Part shown: positions 1-10,980 of the stretch, piece by piece
Layout of the letters: every line of letters starts with the position of its first letter
Position numbering within the stretch: the first letter of the stretch is position 1
Position numbers and translations under genes: made by a program
DNA from: Sorghum bicolor
Lineage: Eukaryota > Streptophyta > Magnoliopsida > Poales > Poaceae
DNA length: 64,000 bases
NCBI RefSeq assembly: GCF_000003195.3
Contig: NC_012871.2
Location: 917,997-981,996 of the forward strand
Reading direction: 5' to 3'
The notes under the pieces: generated by a model
Databases searched by the model: none
Told to the model about the DNA's origin: nothing
What the model saw: the letters and a program-made list of their open reading frames with translations, nothing else

Positions 1-653
1 GGAAAATAAAATTCATGGCCCTTTGATATGTAGCACCAGCATTCTTTAGGCCAAAGGTCATGACTATCCATTCAAACAATCCAACATGCCCAGGGCACCT
101 GAACGCCGTCTTTGGAATATCTTCTTCAGCCATGAATATTTGGTTGTATCCTGCATTGCCATCCATAAAGCTGATTATCCGATGTCCAGCCGCAGCGTCA
201 ACCAGCAGAACGGCAACAGGCATTGGGTATCCATCCATCGGCGTAGCTTTATTGAGATTCCTGAAATCAATGCACACCCGCAGCTTCCCGTTCTTCTTGT
301 AGACCGGAACAACATTGGAAATCCATTCGACATACCGACACTGCCGAATAAACTTAGCTTCAATAAGTTTGGTGATCTCGGCCTTGATATCGGGGAGGAT
401 ATTAGGATTACATCGGCGAGCTGGCTGCTGAAGTGGCCGAAATCTAGACTTGATAGGTAACCGATGTTCAACAATTGATCGGTCCAAACCAGGCATCTCA
501 GTATAATCCCAAGCAAAGCAATCTTTATATTCCTTTAACAAATCAGTTAACTGTTGCTTACACTCAGAATCTAATTTAGCACTAATAAAAGTGGGTCTAG
601 ACTTATCGCCACTACCTATATCTATTTCTACTAGATCATCGACCGACGTGAAT
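1..653 (-). pseudogene. Gypsy reverse transcriptase, N-terminal part
   Basis: Minus-strand translation gives a Ty3/gypsy reverse transcriptase start. It contains the segment before the fingers (CFAWDYTEMPGL), then KKNGKLRVCIDFRNLNKAT, SFMDGNAGYNQI and TFGLKNAGATYQRAMN. These are the conserved RT blocks before the YxDD catalytic motif, which would lie left of position 1. Upstream of about 653 the same frame is closed by a TAG just before the GFTSVDDL segment. The element therefore cannot make an uninterrupted protease-RT polyprotein. This is a fragment, not a host gene. Confidence 0.88.
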
Positions 654-690
654 CCCTAGCCTAATTTTCCATCATTGGCGAACCTATCCA

Positions 691-1332
691 TTAAAAACCT
701 TCATCAGAACCGACTGCTTGGATCGGTGGAATTTCATAATCGGCAACCTTGAGAAAATCTTTTTCCCAAACTTCTCCTGAAATACAGCTAGTCCTCTCAT
801 AGGTGTCTGCCTCTGCCGATGCGATGACATAAGATGAATCTCCTGGGACAATTTCAATCTTGTCACCTACCCACTGGACCAAGCTTTGGTGCATTGTAGA
901 TGGGATGCAACAATTGGCATGAATCCAATCTCTTCCCAATAGTAAGTTGTAAGCACCCTTTCCACTGATCACGAAGAAGGTTGTCGGCAGGGTTTTGCTG
1001 CCGATGGTCAACTCTACACATACTGCCCCCTTGACCGGAGACACATTCCCTTCCAAGTCTTTAAGCATCATATCGGTCTTGGTTAAGTCTTGATCCCCTT
1101 TTCCAAGCTTCCGATACACTGCATATGGCATGATGTTGATAGCAGCCCCTCCATCAATTAGAATCTTGGTCATTGGCTGCCCATCAACCCTTCCTTTAAC
1201 AAACAGAGCCTTGAGATGTTGCCTTTCATCATCGGCAGGCTTCTCGAAGATAGCTGTCATCGGATCCAGAGCCAACTGAGCTATTTGGTCGGAAAACTCC
1301 ACCTCATCATCACTGGTCACTGGATGGCGCAA
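691..1332 (-). pseudogene. Gypsy retropepsin-like aspartic protease region
   Basis: The minus-strand frame contains a retropepsin-like domain. The active-site loop reads LIDGGAAINIMP and the downstream block reads YNLLLGRDWIH. The DGGA form instead of DSGA/DTGA is, to my knowledge, common in Tat-type elements and need not mean inactivity. The region follows gag and precedes reverse transcriptase, as expected for gypsy pol. The link to gag is broken by a stop near 1336 and an apparent 7-bp direct duplication (CCAGTGA twice, about 1309-1323) that shifts the frame. Confidence 0.82.
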
Positions 1333-1338
1333 GGAACT

Positions 1339-4338
1339 CTATCGGCAACATAAAGACCATGTTGACATCTGCCGAGGGCCTTCTCCCTTAGGATCTGGTT
1401 GTTGCTGATCCTCAGGCTTTCTAGAGCTCTCCCCCTTGCTTAACTCTTCTCGTCTTTCACGTTGCAGCCTTCGTTTCTGTGTTCTGGTCAAACCTTCTGG
1501 ACACCATGGAGGAAGTTGCTGCTGCCTTGCCGCTGGGCGACGATATTCCCTTGACTCCATCCGATGCGTATTGGCATCCCTGCAAAATATGAACACATCG
1601 GGAACCCGAGCATCAGCCATCTCTTCAAGTTCTTCTTGGTTCCTGGGAAAATATTAGACACGATCGCCAAGCCTATCATGCACACCGAGCCTGCCCCCCA
1701 GCCGATCATGGACGGATGCTCTCCCTCTAATCGGCCCATTGAAACGCCGATCATTATCACGATAGTGTCGATTGGACTTGTCGTACCGATCATAACCGTT
1801 GCACTCAGGGCAATCTCTGATAGTGGGAAGCTTGATATTCTCTTCCCAGCAATGGATGAAAAACGGGCAATTCCAGTGATCCCTATGCCGGTTCCACTCC
1901 TGTCGGCGTCTTTCTTCTTCCCGACGATAATCTTCCCGCTGGCGCCGATATCGGTCCTCACGTTGCTGCCAAGTTTCCCGAGGTCTTCTGTGAGTTATAA
2001 CGATACCAGATCGGGGAGGCCTTCCTGAGTTAGCTCCCTTCTGGATCAAGCCCTTTTCTTTGGCATCAGCAGTAGTGATCTGATGCTGAGGATCCACCGA
2101 TGCACTTCTTTCAGCTGCTTCCGATGTCAGGACCTTGGCCTTTCCCTTAGCATCCAACATGTTTGTTGGGAAAGGATGTTGATCAATCTTCATCGGCTTC
2201 TGGGTCTTGAAACTGTCAAACTTGATTCTTCCAGATTCTATAGCCGATTGCAACTGCTGTCTGAAGACCTTGCATTCATTGGTGTTATGAGAAGTTGCAT
2301 TATGCCACTTGCAATATTTCATCTTTTTTAATTCTTCAGCCAATGGGATCACATGATTAGGGGATAGCTTAATCTGACCTTCCTGAAGTAGAAAGTCAAA
2401 TATCCTATCGGCCTTAGCAGTGTCAAACGCGAACTTCTCTGGTTCTTTATGTCCAAAAGGACAAGACATCGGCTTCTTATTCTTCACCCACTCTGCCAAG
2501 CCGATGACTGGTTCCTCATCAGAATCTGAACTTGTTGCTTCATCAACGAACGATACCTTTTTGTTCCATGCCCTCTTGGGCTCAAAAGGCTTGATATCTT
2601 GATCAGAAATTCTCTGCACCAAATGACTTAAGCTTTCAAACTCCTGAGAAGCATACTTGTCCCTGATGTGTGGCAACAAACCTTGGAAAGCCAAATCGGC
2701 TAACTGCCGATCATCCAGAACCAGACTATAGCATTTATTCTTGACCTCCCGTATCCTCTGCACAAAACTTTCAACCGATTCATCATTGCATTGCCTCAGT
2801 TTGACCAAATCGGTGATCTTCTTCTCATGGACCCCAGAAAAGAAGTACTTGTGGAATTGCTTCTCCAGATCGGCCCAAGTAATCACCGAGTTGGGAGGTA
2901 GTGATATAAACCAGGTGAAAGCCGATCCAGACAATGATGACGAGAATAAACGAACCCTTAACTCGTCCCTGTTACCAGCTTCTCCGCATTGGATGATGAA
3001 CCTGTTGACGTGTTCCATAGTCGACGTGTCATCCTGCCCAGAAAACTTAGTAAAATCCGGTACCTTGTACCGATGTGGAAGCGGGATCAAATCATATGCG
3101 GGAGGATACGGTGTCCGATAAGAGTAGGTGTTGACTTTGGGTTTTATCCCAAATTGATCTCTCATCACTTCAGCAATCTTATCGGCCCAATAAGCATCGG
3201 CATCTTGCCGATGAGGCGGTTACGGATCCGGCACCTGCTGGTAAGCTTCCACGTGTCTATGCGGTGCACGATCTGCATGAAACATTGGATTAATCATCTG
3301 GCCCCCATTCTGCGGACCACCAAACTGCTGCCCTCCAACCTGCTGCCTGAGATTCACTGGCTGGTTGGGGATCCCCAGATTCTGGAACCCGGGATAGATC
3401 TGCCCTTGGTGGAACCCTGTAGCCTGATGATTCGGTTGGGGCGTTTGCGGAAAGACTTGCTGCCCAAGCCATCCATTATTAGCGTTCATCGGCATAGGCC
3501 CTGCCGATGACTGGTAATTGGGCATTATCATTGAACTGACATACCCTGGCTGGATCATAGACCTCTGTTGCATCAACATTGAGTCTGCCGATGCGTTAGG
3601 CATCTGGAACGTTGGAGCTTGAGAATTCCCAGTGTGCAGTCTTGCAGTAGTAGTTGTAGTATACTGGGGACTCTGGTTCATCGGCATGCTCGGAGGTGCC
3701 GATGCCATAGGAGTCTTGCCTCTCATGTCAGTTGTCTGCGACGTGCCCGGCGTCAACTCTGGAGGCATACCATAACCCCACCAGTTAGGAGGAGGAGTCA
3801 GTCCTGACACTGCCGATGCCAACAGATCTGTAGCAAGTTTGATCTGCCCATCTGAAGTTTGTGGGTTGGTTGTCATCGGTGTAGATTGTGCATTAGTGAC
3901 TCCCACCGTTCTTGGCGGAACAGGAATCTCCACGCCCGCAGCGGCCGTGGCGGCCAATGGAGCTATGACCACTGGTGACGTTGGTTGGTGATAAGTGGGG
4001 CCCACATAATCTGGTGGCAGCTGTCCTTCTTTGAAAGTTCTTGCCACGGCATTGAAAACCGTGTTAGACAGTACACCAGCTTGGTTGATCAAAGCACGGT
4101 TTATAGCGCTGTCAACCATCTCTTGAAGCTTGCCAGGATTGGCTTCAAAAGTAACCTGCCGCGGTGCCGGCAGTGCATCCTTCTGGATCACCTCGCCACT
4201 CCTGTTCATGCTGAAGGACCTTAGGCATTGCTGCTTGTAATCCTCCATGGCTTTAGCAATAGCTTGCTTCTGCTCATCCTTGAGATTGGCTTCCGTCACG
4301 AGGATGACGTTTTCTTGATCAAACTCGGAAGTCGACAT
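1339..4338 (-). pseudogene. Gypsy gag polyprotein, interrupted by in-frame stops
   Basis: Gag begins at an ATG near 4338 (MSTSEFDQENV). It runs through a long Pro/Gln/Met-rich N-terminal part to a TAA at 3222-3220. It then resumes in the same frame with the retrotransposon gag core, which includes KVPDFTKFSGQD, FTWFISLPPNSVITWADLE and a C-terminal Arg-rich tail. A second in-frame stop near 1654-1656 is followed by 94 more in-frame codons before the protease. A CxxH-type spacer (CKWHNATSHNTNEC) sits in the middle. Product role: capsid/nucleocapsid of the element. Stops at both positions make it a pseudogene. Confidence 0.82.
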
Positions 4339-4449
4339 GTTGATCTTGATCTTGAATCTGGTCCCACTGGGCGTGCCAAAAGATGTGTTGGTACAAAAAC
4401 TATTCTGCAAACACAAAGGGCTAATACCCGATTCAAACGTTAAGACGTG

Positions 4450-5053
4450 CAAGCCGATTTGACCTTACTATCGGTAAAGGTGGTAACTCGAATACTTTGG
4501 TCCCGACAACAGCGATGCGCCCGGATGTCACGGCCAAGAGGTACTCACGCGGAACTCGAGAACACGCCGAGCTTAAGTCGACGAATCCCTAAGAACTCGT
4601 AATAAAAAGAAAAAAGTATGACGAAATCGTCGAAAAAGTAGATGCTGGAATATGAGTAAAAACTTGTGTTTTATTGATTGATAGATGTCTCATTACAAGG
4701 CCCTAGGGTCTATATTTATACCCTGCTCAAAGAGCTACAACCAGACACGACTAGAATTCGAATTCCAAATTACACAGAATCCGTATATAAAACGATTTAA
4801 ATAACTAAGGAAAGCATAAAAACTACCCCCGTGACAAACTGGAACACTTCCACAGACCGATCGGCAGCTTCCGGACTCTCCCTCCGTATCATCGGCAGGT
4901 TCCCCTGTACCTATAGACTTATTCACGTTCAACCCCTCCTTCATCGGCAACCATCCTCATCGGCAACTCACCCTGTAGATAAAACATCGCCGTCTTATCC
5001 TGCCAGCCTGTACTCTACTAAACATGGATACGTGTCCAAAAACGGTGTCAACA
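4450..5053 (-). repeat. 5' LTR of the gypsy element (inner boundary approximate)
   Basis: The outer end is placed at 5053, where the element sense begins TGTTGACACC. A TATA-like GGTATAAATATAG lies on the minus strand at about 4706-4721, as expected for an LTR promoter. The inner end is approximate, because I could not identify the primer-binding site with certainty. The minus-strand motif GGCACGCCCAGTGGGACC near 4370, frequent near the start of gag in grass gypsy elements, lies inside the element. Confidence 0.65.
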
Positions 5054-5375
5054 TCTCTATAAACTTATGCATGCACACACCTTCCTCAGGTCCTAAGAGA
5101 CATTGAGAAGAAACTTCAGAGCACATACTGTCTAGAAGCATCACTTATTAATTTCGTTCCTAATCACCCACGCAGCCGGGCTCTAGTATGTGACCGGATG
5201 CCATGCTGGAAGCTTGGATAGCAGCTTCCTCCTGAAACATGAAACCTAAACTCTTCTCCGGTTGCTGACAGTGACAGCACAAGCTTTTTGGTCAGTCGGT
5301 CAGTAATGAGAATAAGAACTGTACATTTCAAGCTGTCTGAAGCAGTAAACTAAGAATTAGGAAATACCATAGTAG

Positions 5376-5463
5376 CTTCACAAAGAGTTTTTTTATGAAG
5401 GGAAATATATTAATATCCCAGCTTCTGCATCGAATGCATATGGCTGTAACTTCACAAAGAGTT
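5376..5463 (-). mobile_element. Micro-insertion (60 bp) with 14-bp target duplication, LINE 3' end
   Basis: CTTCACAAAGAGTT occurs at 5376-5389 and again at 5450-5463, perfectly. The 60 bp between them (5390-5449) starts with a T tract on the plus strand. On the minus strand it therefore ends in CCCTTCATAAAAA, like a LINE 3' tail. The LINE piece at 55.3 kb ends in a similar CCCTTC plus A run. Interpretation: a severely 5'-truncated LINE insertion by target-primed reverse transcription. Confidence 0.7.
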
Positions 5464-5501
5464 AAGGAAACAAGGCTCCAAAAAAAGAGAGTTAAGGAAA
5501 C
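5458..5501 (+). mobile_element. Micro-insertion (16 bp) with 14-bp target duplication
   Basis: AGAGTTAAGGAAAC is present at 5458-5471 and 5488-5501. Between them is a 16-bp insert containing an A7 tract (AAGGCTCCAAAAAAAG). The left repeat overlaps the right repeat of the neighbouring 60-bp insertion, so the two events hit the same 22-bp stretch. This is either a minimal retroposon insertion or a repair-generated duplication with filler. Confidence 0.55.
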
Positions 5502-6212
5502 CCAAAAGGAAAACTTTGACAGATAGTGAAAGCTACACAATCGCAACAGGATACCATGCCTCACAAAAGATGGACAGCAGAGTACAGGATCAATACTTAT
5601 CAGCCTCAGAGATGATCTTGGTGGCTATCATCAACTGGATTTCGAGAGGAGTAAATTTTTACCTCACATTACAGGCTTAGCATGGGGGACGTAAGTATAG
5701 CAAGGTGGAAAAACACAAGGAAAAAAAACCCACAGCCTGTCTGTAACATTATCAATTGTCAAATCTAGGGACCCAATCGGTACTGTGCATATAGTTTGGG
5801 GAAAAAATTGGCATTTTTTAACACATGTCCTGATTCCTGAAGGCATCGTGCATTTACAAAGAAACGAGAAGGCATTCGCATACCAAATTCGGTAATGATG
5901 TGAATGGTTGGATTGGATGCAGCTGGTTAGTAGTAATAACATCCATCATTTTGGAAAATCAGTGGGAATCTGTCTGGTTTTCTTCTACACCCCAATCATG
6001 TCCAGATACTGTAAAAAGAACTTGAGTGCACGCAGATGCATCCAAAATACCAAAAGGGCGTGACCTAAAGTACTGTAGGCACGTAATTTCAAACATTGAA
6101 TAGGAAAAACAGAATATAGTGATGCTAATCCAGACAGTGGATCTCCTATTGGGATCCTGCGGCTGACGAAAATAGAAAGGGCGTGACCGGAAATACACGG
6201 ATCTTTGCCCAC
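5502..6212. other. Gene-free spacer
   Basis: I see only short open frames without recognisable domains, and A-rich runs. Nothing here could be assigned to a gene or a repeat family. Confidence 0.4.
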
Positions 6213-6432
6213 TAGTACACTACAACGGCTGGTTTAGGCAGCTAAAGGGCATCTAAACTTTAGTCTATTTAGTAATTTTTTTTACCAAACACATAGACTA
6301 AATGAGACTAAAAGCAGGGCTAAAGTTTAGTTACAAGGGGAAGCTAAATTGGACTAAATGGAGCTAATAAACCTCACCTTTTAGTCCCATTTAGCCAAAC
6401 ACTCTGACTAAAAGGGACTAGTTTGCCAAGCA
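6213..6432. mobile_element. MITE-like element of the TTTAGTCCC family
   Basis: The segment is built from repeated, oppositely oriented copies of GGACTAAA / TTTAGTCC-type words. Its ends are GGCTGGTTTAGGCAGCTAAA and a region of GACTAAAAGGGACTAGTTTG. A related copy lies at 34.45-34.66 kb. The target duplication is not resolved. Confidence 0.5.
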
Positions 6433-6997
6433 CCTGAAAGAAAATTTTGTTTATATAGACTTTTGAAAAGCATATAACCTCTCCCAGCCAAAATCACCCA
6501 ACATAGAACAGTGTTTTTAGCTGATGTTAATTTGTTTTATGATGATAAGTTCAAGCGAACAGAGTTGCAGCCAAACATCTGACAGGAAGGCGTGTGTCAC
6601 TAACTAATTAATCAAAATTGGACAACTGCAGGCGCTGCTGATGTACTCCAATTTTGATTAATGAAACACAAAATGAATATTGAGTTAAGCATCATCAGTT
6701 AACATTGGAGCACCATCAGTGAAAACGAAAACATTGGAGCACCATCAGTGAACCATCGATCGAACCGAAATACAGTACTATAGATAAGGCAGTATTAATG
6801 AAACACGTGTTAAGCACGTTCTTAAAAAAAGGCAGTAAAACATACTGAAAACATAAACTGAAATGCTTGCATGTCATAGCAATTACAGACAAAAGGTAGG
6901 CGTGCATGCATTTCAGCCTGCCGATCATACTTAAGGGTAATTAAGCAGGAAGAAGAACAGCAACATCAGGGTAATCATCGGTGACTAATTGCCACTT
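6433..6997. other. 3' flank of the phosphatase-like gene, no gene seen
   Basis: AT-rich sequence with a locally repeated phrase (ACATTGGAGCACCATCAGTG at about 6702 and 6731). It probably includes the 3' UTR of the minus-strand gene ending at 6998. Confidence 0.4.
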
Positions 6998-8842
6998 CTA
7001 CTCGAGTAGTACTCGCTTGTAGAAGTTCCAGTCCGGGTCAGTCTCCGTGATGGGAGGCTGACCAAAAGGGTGCTCCCTGACGAAACGAGGAACGTCGTCT
7101 GCAGTGGCAAGGCTCTCCAGGTACAGCCGAAGATCTCCACCGGGTGCTATACGTTCATATATGGGACACATGTTAATTAATCCATAACATTAGACACACT
7201 AACATTTTGCGTAAAATAACTTGCGCTGGTAGACTGTCAAATTGAAGCTTTAATTAGAATTACCCAATGATGAATCATCCTTGCGGTTCTTGTAGCTGTA
7301 GGGGTAAGGAAAAATGGCGGTGTGCGGCTGCAGGACATACACGATGCAATAGACATCAGGAGGTGATTACTGATTAGTGTGAATATTTGCATACTTCAAC
7401 CAGTGGAAAGAGGCCGGTGGGCGGAATTACGGGATTGCGCAGAGCTTTGTAGGGGGAATCATCCAACAGGAGAGTGTTTGAGGGTGCGAACTTCCCCTGC
7501 TGCCAGGGAAGACCATCTGCAGCCTCCTCTTTGCTCCACAGCTTCTTCAGTTCCTTGAGCACCAACGGCTTGTTCTTGTTCTCAAGAGAGTACAACCCAG
7601 TAGCAGTGCACTTAGATGCGTCCTGTGGCAATCATGCATGCAAACGACATATTATAGAGATTCAATGTTTTTTATGCTAGCTCTTTTGCTTGTACGTAGT
7701 ATAACAGATAAAGCACGATTTTTTTTTTTAGATAACGGACAGATAAAGCACGATGAGATGCATACATGGATCAGTACTCCATATATTATTTCTTACTTAC
7801 CCAACAGAACAACAGGCGACGTTTCGAACCTTTCATGAGGATATCAACAGCTGCATCGACGTTAACTCTGGAGGATCGGGGTAGAAAATTAATTTGTAGT
7901 CAGCAGGCATGCAAAGTACTAAAGGAATCATCAAATCAAATTAACTGCAGCAGTTGTGATGAGTAAAAGATACTTATGCAATAGACAAAAGAAAAAAAAA
8001 AAGATTTGCATGATTAGCACCTCAGTCTTGATGACCATACACCCACGTCAAAGTTGCGGAAGCAGAATTTCAGGAAGTCGTCGCAGAAGGGCCTTTTGAA
8101 GACTGGCACACACAGGACGTATACGTAGCAGAAAGATAGAATCAAATCATATTATACAGATCATACGTGCATAGATGTATTATATGTAAAATAGCATAAG
8201 CCATAGGAGGCACGAATTTTCAGCTAGCAAGGACGACAAAAGGGACAAATTTTTGCTAGAGAAGACAGAACAGAAGAAATAATGGATATAGATAGATGCC
8301 CAGTGCAACTTTATTATTACCTAGTTTGCATCTGAACTTCCCATTGGACAGATGGGCGTTGTGAAAGTCTTGGTTAATGTCCGCGAGCAAGCCATTGAGA
8401 TGCAGAACGAGAAGCTTCTTCTTCCTCGTCGTCTGTGCTACTACCAGACTGGCTGGAATTGGAACCTTGCTGTTCGCAGATCCCCCCTTGTTTTCAACAG
8501 AATCAGCAGCAGCAGCAGCACCCACGTCGTCCACACTGCTGTTGACAGCAGCAGCAGCATCTGCCGCCACGGGTCGTCGTCGTCGTTCTTGGCAAGCAGC
8601 GGCTGACGACGTCGCTTGTTCTTCATCTGTCACCGTCATCGTCTTGGTCTCCTCCACCACCTCATCTAGTAGCTCCAGCGTGCCCTCATCGACACCTGCG
8701 GGCGGCCGGGCGGGCGAACTTGACATTGATCTTGTAGTTACGTAGACGTAGTATATGGATCCGTACCTGAAGCGGCGACGACGATGGCGGCGGCCTCCGG
8801 AACGGCGGCAGTGACCTCGAGCTTGAGGTCGTCTCGCTCCAT
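6998..8842 (-). CDS. FCP1/NLI-interacting-factor-like HAD phosphatase family protein, 334 aa, seven exons
   Basis: Exons in transcript order are 8842-8767, 8695-8321, 8102-8021, 7867-7801, 7622-7431, 7327-7264 and 7146-6998. All junctions are GT-AG, the total is 1005 bp, and the frame stays open to the TAG. Residues 1-115 are acidic and alanine-rich, low-complexity. The FCP1 homology domain starts at KKKLLVLHLNGLLADI (about 117-132). It continues with KRPFCDDFLKFC and GVWSSR (153-176) and the acidic motif LLLDDSPYKALRNP (about 251-264). The C-terminal tail is VREHPFGQPPITETDPDWNFY. Family members dephosphorylate phospho-Ser/Thr, for example on the RNA polymerase II CTD, using an Asp nucleophile in DxDx (often DxN in plant members). 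Here that Asp position reads His124, so activity is doubtful. The first ATG is at 8842. An ATG inside intron 1 (about 8727) is in frame with exon 2 and could start a shorter product. Confidence 0.85.
7704..7754 (-). mobile_element. Micro-insertion (19 bp) with 16-bp target duplication, inside an intron
   Basis: ACAGATAAAGCACGAT occurs perfectly at 7704-7719 and 7739-7754. The 19-bp insert (7720-7738) reads CCGTTATCTAAAAAAAAAA on the minus strand, a 3' tail followed by poly(A). It lies in intron 4 of the phosphatase-like gene, between exons ending at 7801 and starting at 7622, in the same orientation as the gene. The same TTATCT-A(n) tail occurs in the insertion at 35.45 kb. Confidence 0.65.
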
Positions 8843-9100
8843 GTTGCCCTCCACCTGCACCTGGACGTGCGTTGGGGACGATCGACGTGGATCCGGCCTG
8901 GTGGCTGCAGCCTGCTTTGATCGATCGGCTCCTGGGCTCCCGGTCTCGGCACGCAGAGGAGATCCAGCAATTTAAAGGGGAGAGGCAGTGCAGGAGGAAG
9001 CTGAAGCGGCCGCCCCACCCCACCTACCGGCCACCGCCACCGGTCCACCAGCCGAGGAGGCGGGGAATTTAAGCAGTCGGGTTCTGGCGGCGGCCGCTCA
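8843..9100 (-). promoter_or_regulatory. Likely promoter / 5' UTR of the phosphatase-like gene
   Basis: GC-rich sequence directly upstream of the minus-strand ATG. A TTTAAA box (8971-8976) lies about 130 bp before the ATG and could serve as the TATA element. Assignment rests on position only. Confidence 0.35.
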
Positions 9101-9640
9101 GCATATTTTTTTTCGAAAGATCCATTTGAGATTATGACAAAGGGCAAAAAAAAAAAACTCCAATTTAAACAAATATTTTGTCAGCTAACAATAATAGTAA
9201 TAAAGCGTGGGCACTAAACGTCAGAGTTGCCGTTTGTTTTGTTATCTATTTCACCTCTTCTTAAACTACAAACCAGAAAGGGAGACTGACGAGAAGAAGG
9301 ATGCACGACGGTACAGGATGACAATGCAAACTCAGAGAAGGTTGTGAGGAGGATGCATTGCGGATAGACAAAGAGTGTTCATAGCAAAGAGTGTTCATCA
9401 GGACAATAGATGGGAGATCGGACAGGCAGAAGGGAGGGCCGGCCGGGTTCCACCTAACAAGTGGATCCAAGTACCATGTACAATGTCTAATTTGTTAAAG
9501 TGGACCATCAACTGCGAACTGATTATAGATTAGCTGATTGGATTTCTTTTGTGGATTATCTACCCACCCGGGTTTAGTCCTCGATTTGGCACGGGTATTT
9601 ATATTTTTTAGATTTAACGGCGCTATGCTTTCAGTGGTAG
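9101..9640. other. Gene-free spacer
   Basis: No coding signal was recognised. A 17-bp phrase (CAAAGAGTGTTCAT) is tandemly repeated at about 9370-9400. Confidence 0.35.
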
Positions 9641-9842
9641 GCAACATCCCCGACATCAGCGAGACGTCTACGGTGACTCCATAATCTATCAGTTGAGTCC
9701 TTTGGAGCTACTCATAAAGGTAGAGTTTGTGTACGTATGTTCATAGAAGGTGAGTGTACGTGCATTGTGAATATCTTTGTTATGTAGGTGAGTGTACGTA
9801 GAGTTTGTGTACTCATAAACCGAATTACACTAAAAAAAATAG
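9641..9842 (+). mobile_element. Possible LINE 3'-region fragment
   Basis: The run CGACATCAGCGAGACGTCTA, then a CTCATAAAGGTAGAGTTTGTG segment with repeated GTGAGTGTACGT words, then an A-rich end (about 9832), resembles the 3' untranslated end I associate with grass LINEs. This is recalled similarity only. No target duplication was found. Confidence 0.35.
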
Positions 9843-10129
9843 ACTGCCAGCTCATGTAATAAACGAGTGTACAAAATCACTACAAGGGTTTAGATCCTTA
9901 CCTGAAATATCAATGTCAGAGTCAAATAATATATGTTCGTTTAAGCTTATCAGCTAAAATCAATATTACTTTTAAGCTATGGAATAGTGTTTTTCTTTCA
10001 TAACAGCATCAGCAAACAGCCGAAGCTACGCTGTAATTCGGTATGACATAGAAAAAAATATTATATTTTTTAAACAACTGTATTTGGTTTTGGATGTGCG
10101 CTTTTTATGGCCGTGTGATCCTTGAGAAA

Positions 10130-10705
10130 GGTTTTTTTATAAAAACATATCTGTATTTCAAGTAAGGAAAACAAGCGTACACGCATATGCATGCAGACAC
10201 GTATAGAAATACAGAGATGTCTACCACAGTCAAACTACACGAACCTCCCTAACAAAGTAAAAAAAATTACAACGATACCCTTGAAAACTTCGTGAACCAC
10301 CTAGAGTCGTCGTCGTCGTCGCCGACCGACACCGTCGCTGATGAAGACGAACACCACCATGAACCGAAGGAATCTCATCATGCCAAGGCTTTGAACGGAG
10401 TCGAAGTAGACACCTGTCCCAAAGGACAGGATGAAGACGGTGGTCACCCAGCGATCGGGGCCTTGCCCCAACTCCTCCGGCTCCCAGATCCAGCCGCAAC
10501 TCCGACGACCACCGTCATCAAAGAAAGCTTGAGCTAGATCCGGCCATCCCACATCCACCACATCCACAGACTTCTCCGTATCCAAAAGAAAGAAGGCCAG
10601 CAGGATCATCAATTGAAGAAGATGATGGAGCCCCGCCCTTGAACTCCAGAAGGTTCGCCAACCTCGCCATGGATACCAGAGAAGAGCAACAACCGATGTT
10701 CATAT
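10130..10705 (-). mobile_element. Unclassified retroposon-like insertion with A-rich end
   Basis: On the minus strand this block runs from a serine/glycine-rich open stretch with ATG near 10703 to an A-rich end (TTTTTATAAAAAAACC near 10134). It could be a 5'-truncated LINE or a processed sequence. The short frames (61-103 codons) show no known domain. The same TTTTATA-A(n) tail appears in the micro-insertion at 11.88 kb. No flanking duplication was recognised. Confidence 0.35.
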
Positions 10706-10712
10706 TCTTTTA

Positions 10713-10972
10713 CTCCCTCCGTCTACAAATAAGTGCACATCTCGTTTTTTCGAGGAGTCAAGCATTTTTAAAATTGACTAAATATATATAAAAATATACT
10801 AATATTTATCATATTAATATATATATCATTAGATGGAGCATAAAATATACTTTTATAATATACTTATTTGTAGATATAAATATTGATATTATTTGATATA
10901 TTTCTAGTTAAATTTTTTAAAAAATTGACTCCTCGTGAAACGGGATGTGCATTTATTTGTACATGGATTGAG
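10713..10972. mobile_element. Stowaway MITE with TA target duplication
   Basis: It starts CTCCCTCCGTCTACAAATAA after TA (10711-10712) and ends before TA (10973-10974). The interior is AT-rich and palindromic, with GAGGAGTCAA and TTGACTCCTC facing each other. This matches Stowaway (Tc1/mariner-related) elements. The right terminal repeat is diverged. Confidence 0.8.
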
Positions 10973-10980
10973 TATTATTA

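Larger units (their letters stand above)
1..5053 (-). mobile_element. Ty3/gypsy LTR retrotransposon, Tat-like lineage, left-truncated by window edge
   Basis: Read on the minus strand, the order is 5' LTR, gag, aspartic protease, start of reverse transcriptase, and then the window ends. This order is typical of Ty3/gypsy pol. The reverse transcriptase resembles the Tat lineage of grasses. The outer LTR end reads TGTTGACACCG in element sense and lies at 5053. The coding frames carry several in-frame stops and at least one frameshift, so this copy looks non-autonomous. RNase H, integrase and the 3' LTR would lie beyond the left edge. Confidence is high for class and moderate for lineage. Confidence 0.9.

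Noticed and set aside
3220..4443. Plus-strand frames antisense to gag
   Set aside because: Antisense shadows of the gypsy gag frame.
8256..9023. 255-codon minus-strand open frame taken as one exon
   Set aside because: It reads through intron 1 and past the exon 2 donor. Splice sites and the family alignment support the seven-exon model instead.
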